Assembly: GCA_014529385.2 (NCBI GenBank)
Contig: CM043945.1
Location: 99,860,963-99,924,962, forward strand
Length of the DNA: 64,000 bases
Reading direction: 5' to 3'
From: Adiantum capillus-veneris
Taxonomy: Eukaryota; Streptophyta; Polypodiopsida; Polypodiales; Pteridaceae
The notes under the pieces are model-generated. The model ran no database searches. It saw nothing but the letters and a program-made list of their open reading frames with translations, and had not been told where the DNA came from. Of the stretch, positions 36,240 to 45,834 are shown one piece after another (positions within the stretch are counted from its first letter, which is position 1; each line of letters starts with the position of its first letter). A program made the translations under genes and the position numbers.

Positions 36240-38126
36240 CCTCTTTTCTGGGAGTGCTAGACCCTGCCCCCAACCGCACCTAGCTAGGCACGCGGCCCTC
36301 ATTATGGTGCCGCAATGTGTATTGTTGGGAATTGTCTAACACTTTGTGTGAACTATCTTCGAATGCAGCTACAACACACTAGTTCTTGTGGGAGGGGGTA
36401 TTGGTATCACCCCTTTACTCGCAGTATTGTGCGACATTCTGCATAGGCAAAGGAGGTCGAAATTGGAAGTAGGGAAGAAGAGCATTGTGGTACCGAGCAC
36501 CATACTTGTGTATCATTGTGTAAGGAAGGCAGAGGAGCTATCGGTACTGAACAGCATGGACCCCAAGGAGATATCACCGGGGTATGAGAAGAGGGGATTG
36601 AGGATAAGGGTAAGTGTGTTTGTGACCAGCGCTTCATCGATAGACCACTACAATATCGTCGATGATGAGGAAGTAGGCATGCAGGTTATAAACCCATATC
36701 CGCAAGCTGCCTGTAATGATGTCAAACAAAGAACGCTCGATCTCACAACAGCAACCCGAATTAAAGCGGCCAATTGCACGCTGCCCGTCACCATTTATCC
36801 ATGCAAAACCACGGCCGCATCCAATATCAAAGGCGTGTCAAGTGTGGGTAGTAAAGGTGCCTCAGCATGGGTTGCCGCCACCATGCTTGCCTCCATCACT
36901 GGCTTCTACCTACTGTGGGGCCTCTCCAACCTCTTCATCGTCAAGCACCTTCATCGTGACTTCCCCACCAACTTCGACCGTGCCCACCTCCTGCTTGCCT
37001 CCATCATCCTTGCCACTCTCCTCTTTGGCGGCCCCCTTGTCCTCATCTGGTGGTGTCTCTCTTCTTCTTCTAAAAGTGCTCCAGCTCCATCGACCAGCTT
37101 AACTATGTTGCAGCAAGAAATCAGGGTTGCGGACGATAATGCCAATCGGCCCTCTTCAGCTAGCTCCTATAACGATAATATTCAGCAAGAACAACTCCAA
37201 CCTAACAATATGCAGGATACCCTGCACTCTCAAGTAAACGAAGTAGGAGACAACAACAACATAGTCCTCTTTAACCGGGACGAGGAAAACAATATAGAGC
37301 CTACAGCTTCTCCTTGGAAAGGGACTCTGCACCTTGGTGTTCGACCAGCATGGAGAGGTACCTCTCTCTCTCTCTCAATATGATATGAATTTCCTGGAAT
37401 AACCTACGTCTTTTCTTGACATGCTAAGACAAGAAGTTTTGGACAAATTCTCACAGTAATTCCCACATTGTGACTTATCTCAACATCATGAGATTCTGTG
37501 AGGGAGGCACGGCATACCTAGCTAGGTACGGTTGGGGGCAAGGGACCGCCGGCGCTGTGGGGGGGCTGGCGGTTCCCTGCCCCCAATCGTACCTAGCTAG
37601 GTACGCAGTGCGTCCCAAGCAGAAACTCATGATGTTATGCATTGTATAGAAAACACTGGAAGAAACTCCGTTTCTTTACATGAGAAAATTTCTAAATCCT
37701 CTTGTGAGTAGAGTACAAATTTATGGGTGCCTGTTTAAGTTAATAAAAGGGTCTCTTTATTTAAGGACGTCATTTGACTTCCCTTCCAATTACTTATGAT
37801 CAAAATCTTTTATTTTTTATTCAAATGTATTTTTAAACAAACCCATCAATTTGTGGTTTCTTATAAATACATTCTTTTAAAGAAAAAGGAACTCTTCTAA
37901 AACCCACATTATTTCAAGTGACTTACATGCTTTAATGGTGTTATTTGCAGAAATATTTGATGGCCTTACAAAGGAATATCATGGCCAAAACATCGGTGTG
38001 CTAGTTTCAGGCTCCGAGAACATGCAAGCAGATGTTGCAAAAGAGTGCCAAAGGCACACACCACTTTTTGACACGTCTCTCTCCTCAAATGTCTTCCATT
38101 ACCATAGTGTGAGCTTTGAGCTTTAA
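31885..38126 (+). CDS. FRO: NADPH-dependent ferric-chelate reductase, FRO family, eight exons, 856 aa
   Basis: Exons 31885-32074, 32154-32238, 32993-33268, 33805-34039, 34121-34466, 35117-35390, 36369-37357, 37951-38126; every intron is GT..AG and the sum is 2571 bases in frame, ending HYHSVSFEL-stop. An N-terminal membrane segment (LLTLAKHALLSIILAASLL) is followed by the ferric-reductase helices with heme ligands KYHIWL, LLSGHS, FFGVHQLYIVFF and WLYHALW. FAD site QWHFFSVTS (usual HPFT). NADPH site VLVGGGIGITP in exon 7, two late membrane segments (about 36860-37070), then the C-terminal VLVSGSENMQADVAKEC. The enzyme passes electrons from NADPH via FAD and two hemes across a membrane to Fe(III) or Cu(II). 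At 856 aa it is longer than usual (about 700-750); the extra length is a polar Asn/Gln-rich stretch near the end of exon 7. Which paralogue (plasma membrane or organelle) is unclear. Confidence 0.92.
33496..33779 (+). mobile_element. MITE copy A in FRO intron 3
   Basis: About 284 bp, from CACAAGAAGTTTTGGAC to AAATCTTCTTGTG. The centre is a large inverted repeat: GCATACCTAGCTAGGTAC, a (T)TGGGGG run, a GC-rich loop, then CCCCCAATCGTACCTAGC and TAGGTATGC. Next outward come AACATCATGAGCTTCTG and its inverse. Confidence 0.85.
34503..34781 (-). mobile_element. MITE copy B in FRO intron 5
   Basis: Same family as copy A in opposite orientation (starts AAGAAGATTTAGAAATTTTC, ends AAAACTTCTTGTG). The central CCTAGCTAGG palindromes are intact. 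Confidence 0.85.
34831..34887. repeat. (CT)n microsatellite in FRO intron 5
   Basis: About 28 CT units followed by a GC-rich CGCGCGCACGTGCG and a short CA tract. Confidence 0.95.
35545..35815 (-). mobile_element. MITE copy C in FRO intron 6
   Basis: Same orientation as copy B, left end slightly shortened (begins GATTTAGAAATTTTCTC) and right end mutated (CAAAACTTCGAGTG). The centre contains a perfect pair GGGGGCAGGGGACC / GGTCCCCTGCCCCC. Confidence 0.83.
36190..36355. mobile_element. C-run, CT tract and truncated MITE copy D in FRO intron 6
   Basis: A run of 17 C followed by (CT)n (36191-36234), then a half copy of the same MITE (CCTGCCCCCAACCGCACCTAGC to TGTCTAACACTTTGTGTG). The left half is missing, apparently replaced by the microsatellite. 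Confidence 0.65.
37429..37706 (+). mobile_element. MITE copy E in FRO intron 7
   Basis: Same orientation as copy A, ACAAGAAGTTTTGGACAAAT to AAATCCTCTTGTG, 278 bp, with the CCTAGCTAGG palindromes and a GGGACCGCCGG / GGCGGTTCCC stem. Confidence 0.85.
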
Positions 38127-38640
38127 ATGATAAAGACTTTAGTGGCACTAATGATCACCTAAGCTCAATAGTCATTCACTCAAAATTAAAGGAACCAGCT
38201 TAGTTCATACTTTCTAAAGCAACAAAGAATTTGAAGGATTGTAAAGTGTAAACTATTGTCATCTTCACTTGCACATACTAGTACTACTCCCTTGATGATA
38301 CCTTGTAACCAAACGTGTACCAGCCATAAGAATCTCAAACACCTTCATAAGCTCACCATATAGGTAACCACGAGTTCATACGAGCTTAGCCCAAATATCA
38401 TAAACAAACTACAAATGTTGCACATTTTGTTTAGCCCTTCGACAATCTTCCGAACGTGCCACATTCCTTTTAGTTAGCACTTTGGCAAGTTTTGTGGTGC
38501 AACATTCCATAAGATTTTGGCTTTACATATTAAAATTAAGATGTTCTCCTCATCTTGTCTCACATGCTAACAATCTATAGATACTATCTCGCTGGCATTT
38601 ATGAAACTAGATTACTCTTCCTAATTTGGTCAAGTAATCT
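38127..38640 (+). repeat. FRO 3' flank, duplicated at 41042-41590
   Basis: Sequence after the FRO stop (probable 3' UTR and flank) recurs almost unchanged after the second exon-8 copy. Shared landmarks are CATACTTTCTAAAGCAACAA, TAAACTATTGTCATCTTCAC and CTCACATGCTAACAATCTAT. Confidence 0.85.
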
Positions 38641-38744
38641 CGAAATTAACTTCGATCTAGCAAAGTTGCATTGGAGAGAAGCCCTTAAGACATGCTTAGA
38701 TTAGCACACAGGTGCACATATGTCACACACAGTACATACACGTG

Positions 38745-38745
<1 letters not shown>

Positions 38746-38778
<33 letters not shown>

Positions 38779-38784
38779 CAAAGA

Positions 38785-38821
<37 letters not shown>
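38746..38821. repeat. Poly-C run and (CA)n tract
   Basis: A run of 23 C, then GAAAAAAAAC, then (CA)n. The minus strand is a long G-run that could form a quadruplex; length may be unreliable in assembly. Confidence 0.85.
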
Positions 38822-38823
<2 letters not shown>

Positions 38824-38879
38824 CACAAGTATTTTGTAATGAGGAATTGGCTTTGCACATTTTTAAAACACTAGGATGG

Positions 38880-40495
38880 TAACTAGGTAGGAGATAAAAG
38901 GGTCCTTCTAATGTTTTGAAATAGAATAAATTACTCTTATTAGGCTTGTAAATTTGTAATTTGCTAGAATCTTTTATGGAGCTTAAAGGTGAAACTCATC
39001 TTCTTATTCTAGATTAATTTATTAAATTAGAATATGTGTAATTTTTTTTTCTCAAAATAAAATCCCGAAGTGGATGTAACAATGCATTTTGCAAATTATA
39101 GCAAATTGTCAAGGTCAAACCCCTATTGTGTACACCAAAGCAGTTTGTTTGACCCCAAGAAATCTTTTTGCAAAAAATCTGATGAAATTTTTATGGAAAA
39201 ATATATGAATAAAAGTTTTATTTAGAATTGATAATTTCATATGAAGAAATGACATTTTTGTAATTTTGCAAACATATTATTGATGTTTTTATAGCTCGGC
39301 TCAAAGTTGGCATTAGAAATATGTTTTTATGGTAGAAATTGGTACTTTATGAAAGAATTAAAAGTATAGAAGAGGGCAATACTAAGAGAATCAAAGATAC
39401 TAGTGGACATTTTCAAAAATTGGATACAATTAATTTAAAAAAAATTGATACAATAATCTCTTCAAAATTGGGCCGCATGGAACTGATTTTGAATCATGGT
39501 TCTCATGGTGGAGTTTTGATATGATAAATATTTTTATCATGGTTCCCATGGTCAAATTCACATGTTTAAGAGAATATGTTCTCATCTGAAATCAGCCTAG
39601 TTTTGAGTAAAACAAAAATTTACCACAAAATTTGTACTTGGTAAGAGCCCCATTATATTTTATTCAACAAAAATTTCTTTCAAACATCCTAAAATGTTCT
39701 AAGGAATTTTGAATAAAATCTTTTTTTATAAAAGGCTTCAAGAATAAAGTCTCAAAGCTTAAAACTCAAATTTTCCTCTCTAGACTAGAGAAAGATAATG
39801 CCCAAATCTAAGCTTGAAATACAATGTGAATGGTCATGCCAAGAGACATAAGATGTTTTTGAACTATTCAAGAGCCAAGAAGATTATATCTATGAGATCA
39901 AAAGATAATTTAAATATGATTGTCACTCCTTGATATAGAGAGAGATAATATACGGAAAAGCTTTGTTTTAAACTATGGAAATAGCAAGAATGGCCATGCC
40001 AAAGCTTGGAGAGGACAGAGGACATTAGACTTGGAAACATTGATAAGAGATTACAAAGAATCTTCAAGGGATATGCATATTTTGTTATGCTTTTTGAATG
40101 TTTTATGCAAATTATGATTGAAACATCTTTAGAATAAATTTTCTTATTAAAACAAAAACCTAGTTATAAAAAGAAAAAAATAATTATAAAAAAGCATGTT
40201 TTTCGAAGAGGACAATTTCATGAGGAAGAATGTACTCTCACTCATGAAACATGAATACATTAAGTGCTTCCTTTTTTAGGTTCATTAGTTTGTATGGATT
40301 TCAGGTAATTATAACTTGTTTATTGACATGAGTTTTTTAGCCAATTTCATTGACGCTTTTCTCTGCAATACTTTGATACAAGCCTCCTCCTAATATTCTT
40401 CAATGACCTCTTGGCATCTAGTTTTGTGTTCTTTTGCAGCATGGATTCTCTCTAAAAGGTCATTGATTAGTGGAAAATTGTATTTACATAAGTAA
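38880..40495. other. AT-rich intergenic stretch, partly repeated at 44954-45403
   Basis: No gene seen. The part 39395-39900 (from AAAGATACTAGTGGACATTT to AAGAAGATTATATCTATG) is repeated, about 90% alike by eye, at 44954-45403, where it ends exactly at the broken 5' end of a copia element. Confidence 0.65.
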
Positions 40496-40519
40496 CAACT
40501 ACTTATACTATAAGAGGAG

Positions 40520-40838
40520 TTATCTATAACCGTTAGCATTGCCGCGGAAAAACAAAGGAAAAAGGAGAGAGAAAAATTTGTGGGAGCGGCAATAACCGCG
40601 GCTATGGACGCGATAGTGGTTCTTCAGTAATAAACGCATAATAGTCACGACAATATATCCGCTGCTATTACCGCGACAATTGCCGCTTCTATTACCACGC
40701 TTATTGCCGCTACATGCCCATTCAAAAATAAAGGTGCTCATTTGGGTCACCCAATTTTGGGTGCCCAAATGAGCACCTTTATTTTTGAATTGCATAAAAC
40801 AATAAAACATCAATTGATTTTTGGAAGAGTATAGAAAA
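40520..40838 (+). mobile_element. CACTA end relic with long palindrome
   Basis: Starts CTATAACCGTTAGCATTGCC and contains GCCGCGGAAAAACAAA and repeated ATTACCGC/ATTGCCGC, which parallels the left end of the old CACTA (CTATAACATACGCG.. ACCGGAAAAAAACAAA). As in that element, the motif cluster is followed by a hairpin, here a nearly perfect 33-bp stem (40721-40789, arms AAGGTGCTCATTTGGG / CCCAAATGAGCACCTT). It ends next to the duplicated FRO exon. Confidence 0.55.
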
Positions 40839-40841
40839 AAC

Positions 40842-41041
40842 ATACTTTGATGGTGTTATTTGCAAAAATATTTGATGATCTTATGAAGGAATATCATGGC
40901 CAAAACATTGGTGTGCTAGTTTCACGCTTCGAGAACATGCAAGCAGATGTCGCAAAAGAGTGCCAAAGCCACACACCACTTTTTGACACGTCTCTCTCCT
41001 CAAATGTCTTCCATTACCATAGTGTGAGGTTTGAGCTTTAA
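40842..41041 (+). pseudogene. Duplicate of FRO exon 8, splice acceptor destroyed
   Basis: Reads KIFDDLMKEYHGQNIGVLVS through FHYHSVRFEL-stop, matching exon 8 with a few changes (GSENMQ to RFENMQ). The intron end TTATTTGCAG of the real exon is TTATTTGCAA here, so the AG acceptor is lost. No other FRO exon is nearby, so it is a partial tandem duplication, not a second gene. The following 550 bp copy the FRO 3' flank. Confidence 0.85.
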
Positions 41042-41679
41042 ACGATAGAGACTGGAGTGGCACACATCACCTAAGCTCAATAGTCACTGATCACTCTAAA
41101 TTAAAGCAACCAGCCTAGTTCATACTTTCTAAAGCAACAAAGAATCTGAAGGATTGTAAAGCGTAAACTATTGTCATCTTCACTTGCACATACTAGTACT
41201 AGTCCCTTGATGATACCATGTAACCAACGAGAATCCCAAGTCCAAACGTGTACCAGACATAAGAATCTCAAACACCTTCACAAGCTCACCACATAGGTAA
41301 CCACGAGTTCATACGAGCTTAGCCCCAATATCATAAACAAACTACAAATGTTGCACATTTTGTCTAGCCCTTTAACAATCTTCCGAACGTGACACATTCC
41401 TTTCAGTTAGCACTTTGGCATGTTTTGTGCTGCAACATTCCATAAAATTAAGGGAACTCATTCATCTTTGACAATATTTTGGCTTTACATATTGAAATTA
41501 AGATGTTCTCCTCATCTTGTCTCACATGCTAACAATCTATAAATACTATCACTTTTTCATTTATTAAATTAGATTACTCTTCCTCATTTGATCAAGTAAT
41601 CTCGAAATAGATTACTTGAATTAGATTACTCTTCCTCATTTATTAAATTAGATTACTCTTCCTCATTTGCTCCAGTCTG

Positions 41680-42170
41680 CAGCTGGCATAGTCATTTTCA
41701 ATGAGCAACACGAAAGGGTATTTTCCATCGGGCAATTATTACACTCCCATTCCAACAACGAAGCATAATATGCAGCTCTAATTCTTGGGTTCGGACAGTG
41801 TATTTCACAAGGAATTCAGCGCTTAAATGTGTTTGGCCATGCTTTGCTTTTGATAAGGCAGATAAACGGCACTTGGGATTGTAAAAATCAGGTCTTACTT
41901 AGTCAACTACGCCAAGTTAAGGATCTTTTAAAGAAGTTTGAAGAAGTGAAATTATTTCATGTCCCTAGAGCAGAAAATCGAGAGGCAGATGCTCTAGCCA
42001 AAGAAAGAATACAAGACGTTCCCGTAGGAGAAATCAAACTAAAACTACCCCTCTTTCAAGGTAGTGATGCTATGCCTGATATCCCAGACTTTTTTTTTCG
42101 CCGGAATATTATGGCCGGACGGAGGCCGGAAAGTGGAAGAATAATGAAAACTTTTTTAAGAATATTTTGA
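41680..42170 (+). pseudogene. RNase H-like (RVT_3) domain remnant
   Basis: Frame reads AGIVIFNEQHERVFSIGQ, SNNEA-stop-YAALILGFGQ, QRLNVFGHALLLIRQINGTW, then KLFHVPRAENREADALAKE. This is the RNase H fold found after RT in some gypsy elements and in plant RNase H-like proteins. A stop replaces Glu in NNEAEY, and the catalytic GDS has become GHA, so it is dead. An isolated host RNase H-like gene is an alternative source. Confidence 0.7.
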
Positions 42171-42174
42171 TTTA

Positions 42175-43955
42175 TGTTTTGCTCGTGAGTCATCCTGATC
42201 CAAGGTGCTCCAGCTCTCCGCTAGTAAGAGACCAAGACGCCACTCCAATTAGTCTTCATCGGTTTCTCAATTGAACACTAATTTTTTATTGGCACAAGGG
42301 CTATGAGCCACACAGGCTAAGAGCCATTGTCAGACCTAGGGTAAGACCCAATGCTAGTATTTCTTGGGTGACTGTTCTCCAACTTGAACAGACCTATCCC
42401 ATGGAGTTCCCATTGATGTTAATGGACAAACAAGAGTCTTGCCATTACAGATCTTTTGGGTGTTTTGTAAGCACTACATGTTTCTAGTGCGACGCTCAGG
42501 TTGAGTTTTTGATACTCTTGAAATCACATCAGCTGATCTATACCATGGAGTCTAGAGGCAGCAAACAGTTCACACAGCATAGATGTTGATATGAGTTAGG
42601 TATCTCACTTGGGTGGATTTCTTGCTCTAGCACTACGGGTGTCTATGGCATCACAGTTTTGGGGTACGACCCAGCAGGAGCTTGCTACGTCACCCCATAG
42701 GCATTGAGGATCACATTTTGATCTATTCTCATTATACTTTCAACGACAGAATTCCACAATCTATCACGCGATAGCAGTAAAATTCAACTTTTCAACTTTT
42801 CAAGTTGATTCACATCATTCTGTACACGGTTAATTATGTTGGTTACCATTACCTGCTAGTCGAGCAGTTTCTACAAAGGGTCTTACCAAGTGGTTTGACT
42901 ATGTCGATTTTACCCAACGAGTTTGGATTACGAAGCAACACCCAAGGTTTCCAGTACAATATTTCTTGGTTTTTCCGCAGAGCTGGGAGACAAACTCCCC
43001 TCCTACAGGTAAGTGACCATTAAGTTGAAATCTCCAGGTACACATCTATTGATATGGTGTTACTCCATTTTTTAGTATGCTTTTCTTGGTTCCTTCAAGC
43101 CGTATAAATCTACTTGAATATTTCTGAGTCATGCATGGGGCATGTCGGAACAAAGTATTTTGGGCCGTAGTGTCCAATGTACATTATCCTGTTATGAATC
43201 CACTTGTAGGATTCAATTTGGCACATGTTGTCACGTGGAATAAAACATGGTCTAGGGCTCAAGGAGTTCGGTTTATCTAGTGTGGAGCAATGAATGAGGG
43301 TTCCTCTCACTCTTGTCGCAGAGTGTTTAGAGTCACCTCCACACACAAGTACATCTTGTACTTGTAGGATGTTCTTTTTTCAGACATCCTTAGTTGAGAC
43401 ATATTCCACATGTGGCGAATATGAGTCTCTATGACTAACACTCACACCCACTATTTCAAGTATGTGTCACGACAAAGTCACTAAGTGCTGGTCTGATCAA
43501 TTTTTTAGACCATTTTCAGTACGACGTATCTGGAGCAATTTGAATGGCCAGAAATTATCGGATACTTAGAAGGACTTTTCAAGGTACAAGTACTGCTAAA
43601 CAACATTACAGATGGTTGTTTATACATATAGCAAATGAAAAAGTTTCATTGTTTGTACCTAGAAGTGATCACTGTTTCACCTTCTATTATGGTTCAGACA
43701 TTTCAGCAAGGCTTGCAAAATATTGCAACTGAAAGCTGTATTTAGTTTTTTTTTCCGAACTATTTATATTCCTTTTTAAAATGTGTGCTAGGCGCATCAC
43801 ATTTGTCATAAGTATTGGCAAGGATCACCATGGATATACAGGTGAGGATCTGTTTTTTGCTAGATGTATGCACACTAGGTGTTATGGGCCTTAGTGTTTA
43901 GCAAAGGCTGATTTGGAATGGCATGCATATTCCTCAAGTTGTTGCTTATGACGCA
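42175..43955. other. Unassigned stretch between retroelement remnants
   Basis: I see no supported coding region; probably decayed retroelement. A short in-frame piece near 42300 (HRLRAIVRPRVRPNASISWV) has no clear match. Confidence 0.4.
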
Positions 43956-43959
43956 TTTT

Positions 43960-44800
43960 TTCACTCTATGTCCAGTATCTCAATGAGTTTACTTTTCGGT
44001 CTACCAATCACCAATAAAGGTCATGGCTCGGTTTGGATGCTTGTAGATTTTTCAAGTTAACCACAATGGTTATTCATGCAATTGTTGATTCCTCAGCAAT
44101 GTGGTACGATATTGTGATCCCCGCTTACCAGCCATCTGGAAAGACTGGCTGTAAACCATGGGGGAAACACACCTCAGTACTATCACTTATCCAAGGGGAT
44201 ATACAGATTACAAAGTGTAATCTTGATACACCTCAGTATTGTCACTTATCCAAGGGGATATGCAATTTACAAAGTGTAATCTCGTACTAATGGATATGCA
44301 AGTGCGTCCGTTAGCACCACGCGATCCAATTAGTAAGCATTTATTGCTCTAGTTGGAGGTTGCTTATAAACTTGAAGCATGATTGCGACTAGGTGTAGTC
44401 TCTTCATGTATAAAGCAAGTTCTCAACCTTGAACACTAGTGATGGTGGGGTTATGTACTGCTGAAATTGGAAAACAAGTCAAGGACTTAAACTTAGTTGA
44501 TGAGTATGTTAGCAAGTTACTCTTTAGGGTACATATTTGTGTGATAACTCGTTTTGAATACTCATGTGTGTTCTAAATGGAGTCTACACACAATGATACG
44601 ATAGGAATCGGTAACACAAGCTGGCTGCAAATGGACAACAATGTGGAAAATCAAGATGTTTCATTGAACCTCTACGGAACCGTGTTCTGATCAACCAAAC
44701 AGCTGGATCCATGAAGGATGCCACTTGGGAAAACATTAGTGTTCTTAAGAAGAAGTTTTGTTTTTGAGGACGAAAACTCTTCTTAAGGGGGGAGTAATGT
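43960..44800 (+). pseudogene. Ty3/gypsy integrase and 3' end remnant
   Basis: At 43969 a frame reads SISMSLLFGLPITNKGHGSV then WMLVD, corresponding to gypsy integrase SISMDFxxGLP..KGHDSVWVVVD with the first catalytic Asp changed to Ser. Near 44690 LRNRVLINQTAGSMKDATWE and FCFEDENSS resemble the chromodomain-side end of pol. The purine tract AAGGGGGGAG (44784-44793) then precedes TGTCAGGACACC, the probable start of the 3' LTR (44798 on). Heavily decayed. Confidence 0.55.
44168..44284 (+). repeat. 59-bp tandem duplication
   Basis: The unit CACCTCAGTACTATCACTTA..GATTACAAAGTGTAATC occurs twice in succession with about seven differences, inside the gypsy remnant. Confidence 0.85.
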
Positions 44801-44953
44801 CAGGACACCGGCAAGGCCGGACTAGACAAGGGCAAGGCCGGGCTAGGCAGTGTGGAAAGGGAGTCCAAATAGGGCAAAGGGCCAGGGGCCATGCTATATA
44901 GTGGGTGGTTGGGTGGTGGACTCCTAGGTTCTAGTTCCCATTGTCTAACACAA

Positions 44954-45403
44954 AGATACTAGTGGACATTTTAAAAAATTGGATACAATGATCATAGTTC
45001 TCATGGTGGAATTTTGATATGATAAATATTTTTATCATGGTTCCCATGGTCAAATTCACATGTTTAAGAGAATATGTTATTATCTTGAAATTAGCTTAGT
45101 TTTGAGTAAAATAAAAATTTGCCACAAAATTTGTATGTGGTAAGAGCCCCACTATATTTTGTTCAACAGAAATTTCTTTAAAGCATTGTAAAATGTTCTA
45201 AGGAATTTAGAATAAAATCTTTTTTTTATAAAAAGCATCAAGAATAAAATCTCAAAGCTTAAAACACAAATTTTCCTCTCTAGACTAGAGAAAGATAATG
45301 CCCAAAATCTAAGCTTGAAATATAAAGGGAATGGTCACGCCAAGAGACATAAGGTGTTTTTGGAACATTCAAGAGCCAAGAAGATCATATCTATGCGATC
45401 AGG
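44954..45403 (+). repeat. Second copy of the 39395-39900 repeat
   Basis: Matches 39395-39900 with a few small deletions. It stops where the copia gag sequence begins (after CTATGCGATCAG). Confidence 0.8.
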
Positions 45404-45834
45404 TTAAGAGGAACAACCTCTCCATCAATGATTATGCTTTGAAGATCAAGAGTATCATTGAGGCTCTTGGATCTATTAAAGTCTCAGTGGAAGACGATGA
45501 CATTGTCCGTGCATGCTTGGATGGTCTAGGAGATGAGTATGTACATTTTAGGTCTTCCATGAATACAAGAGACGACATCCCCGTGTTCCAAGATTTGATT
45601 TCTATGCTTATTCTTGAGGAGAAGAACCTTGACACATCTTCTTCTCATGGCAGAAATAATTCTGAACAGGCCTTCTATTCTAACTCCAACAGAGGTAGAG
45701 GTAGAGGTCGTGGTCGAGGCCCAAGGGGTTGCAGGGGCCAATTTCTGGAAGGTCAATCAAATCAAAACAATACAGGTGGCAGGGGAAACCAGTCTCAAGG
45801 CAGGGGGAGTCAAAGAGGTCGTGGTGCAGGATAA
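45404..45834 (+). pseudogene. gag: Copia gag, N-terminally truncated
   Basis: Reads NNLSINDYALKIKSIIEALG, IVRACLDGLGDEY and ISMLILEEKNL, then a Gly/Arg-rich stretch (NRGRGRGRGRGPRGCRGQF). A TAA at 45832 ends it, but the same frame continues at once with the zinc knuckle CWTCGERGHMSRDC and pol. Either a point mutation or, less likely, a read-through stop. Confidence 0.78.

Noticed and set aside
40721-40789. Bacterial-type terminator hairpin
   Set aside because: The stem is far longer than a terminator and lies in a plant transposon relic.
40847-41041. Second FRO gene
   Set aside because: Only exon 8 and the 3' flank are present and the splice acceptor is lost; it is a partial duplication.
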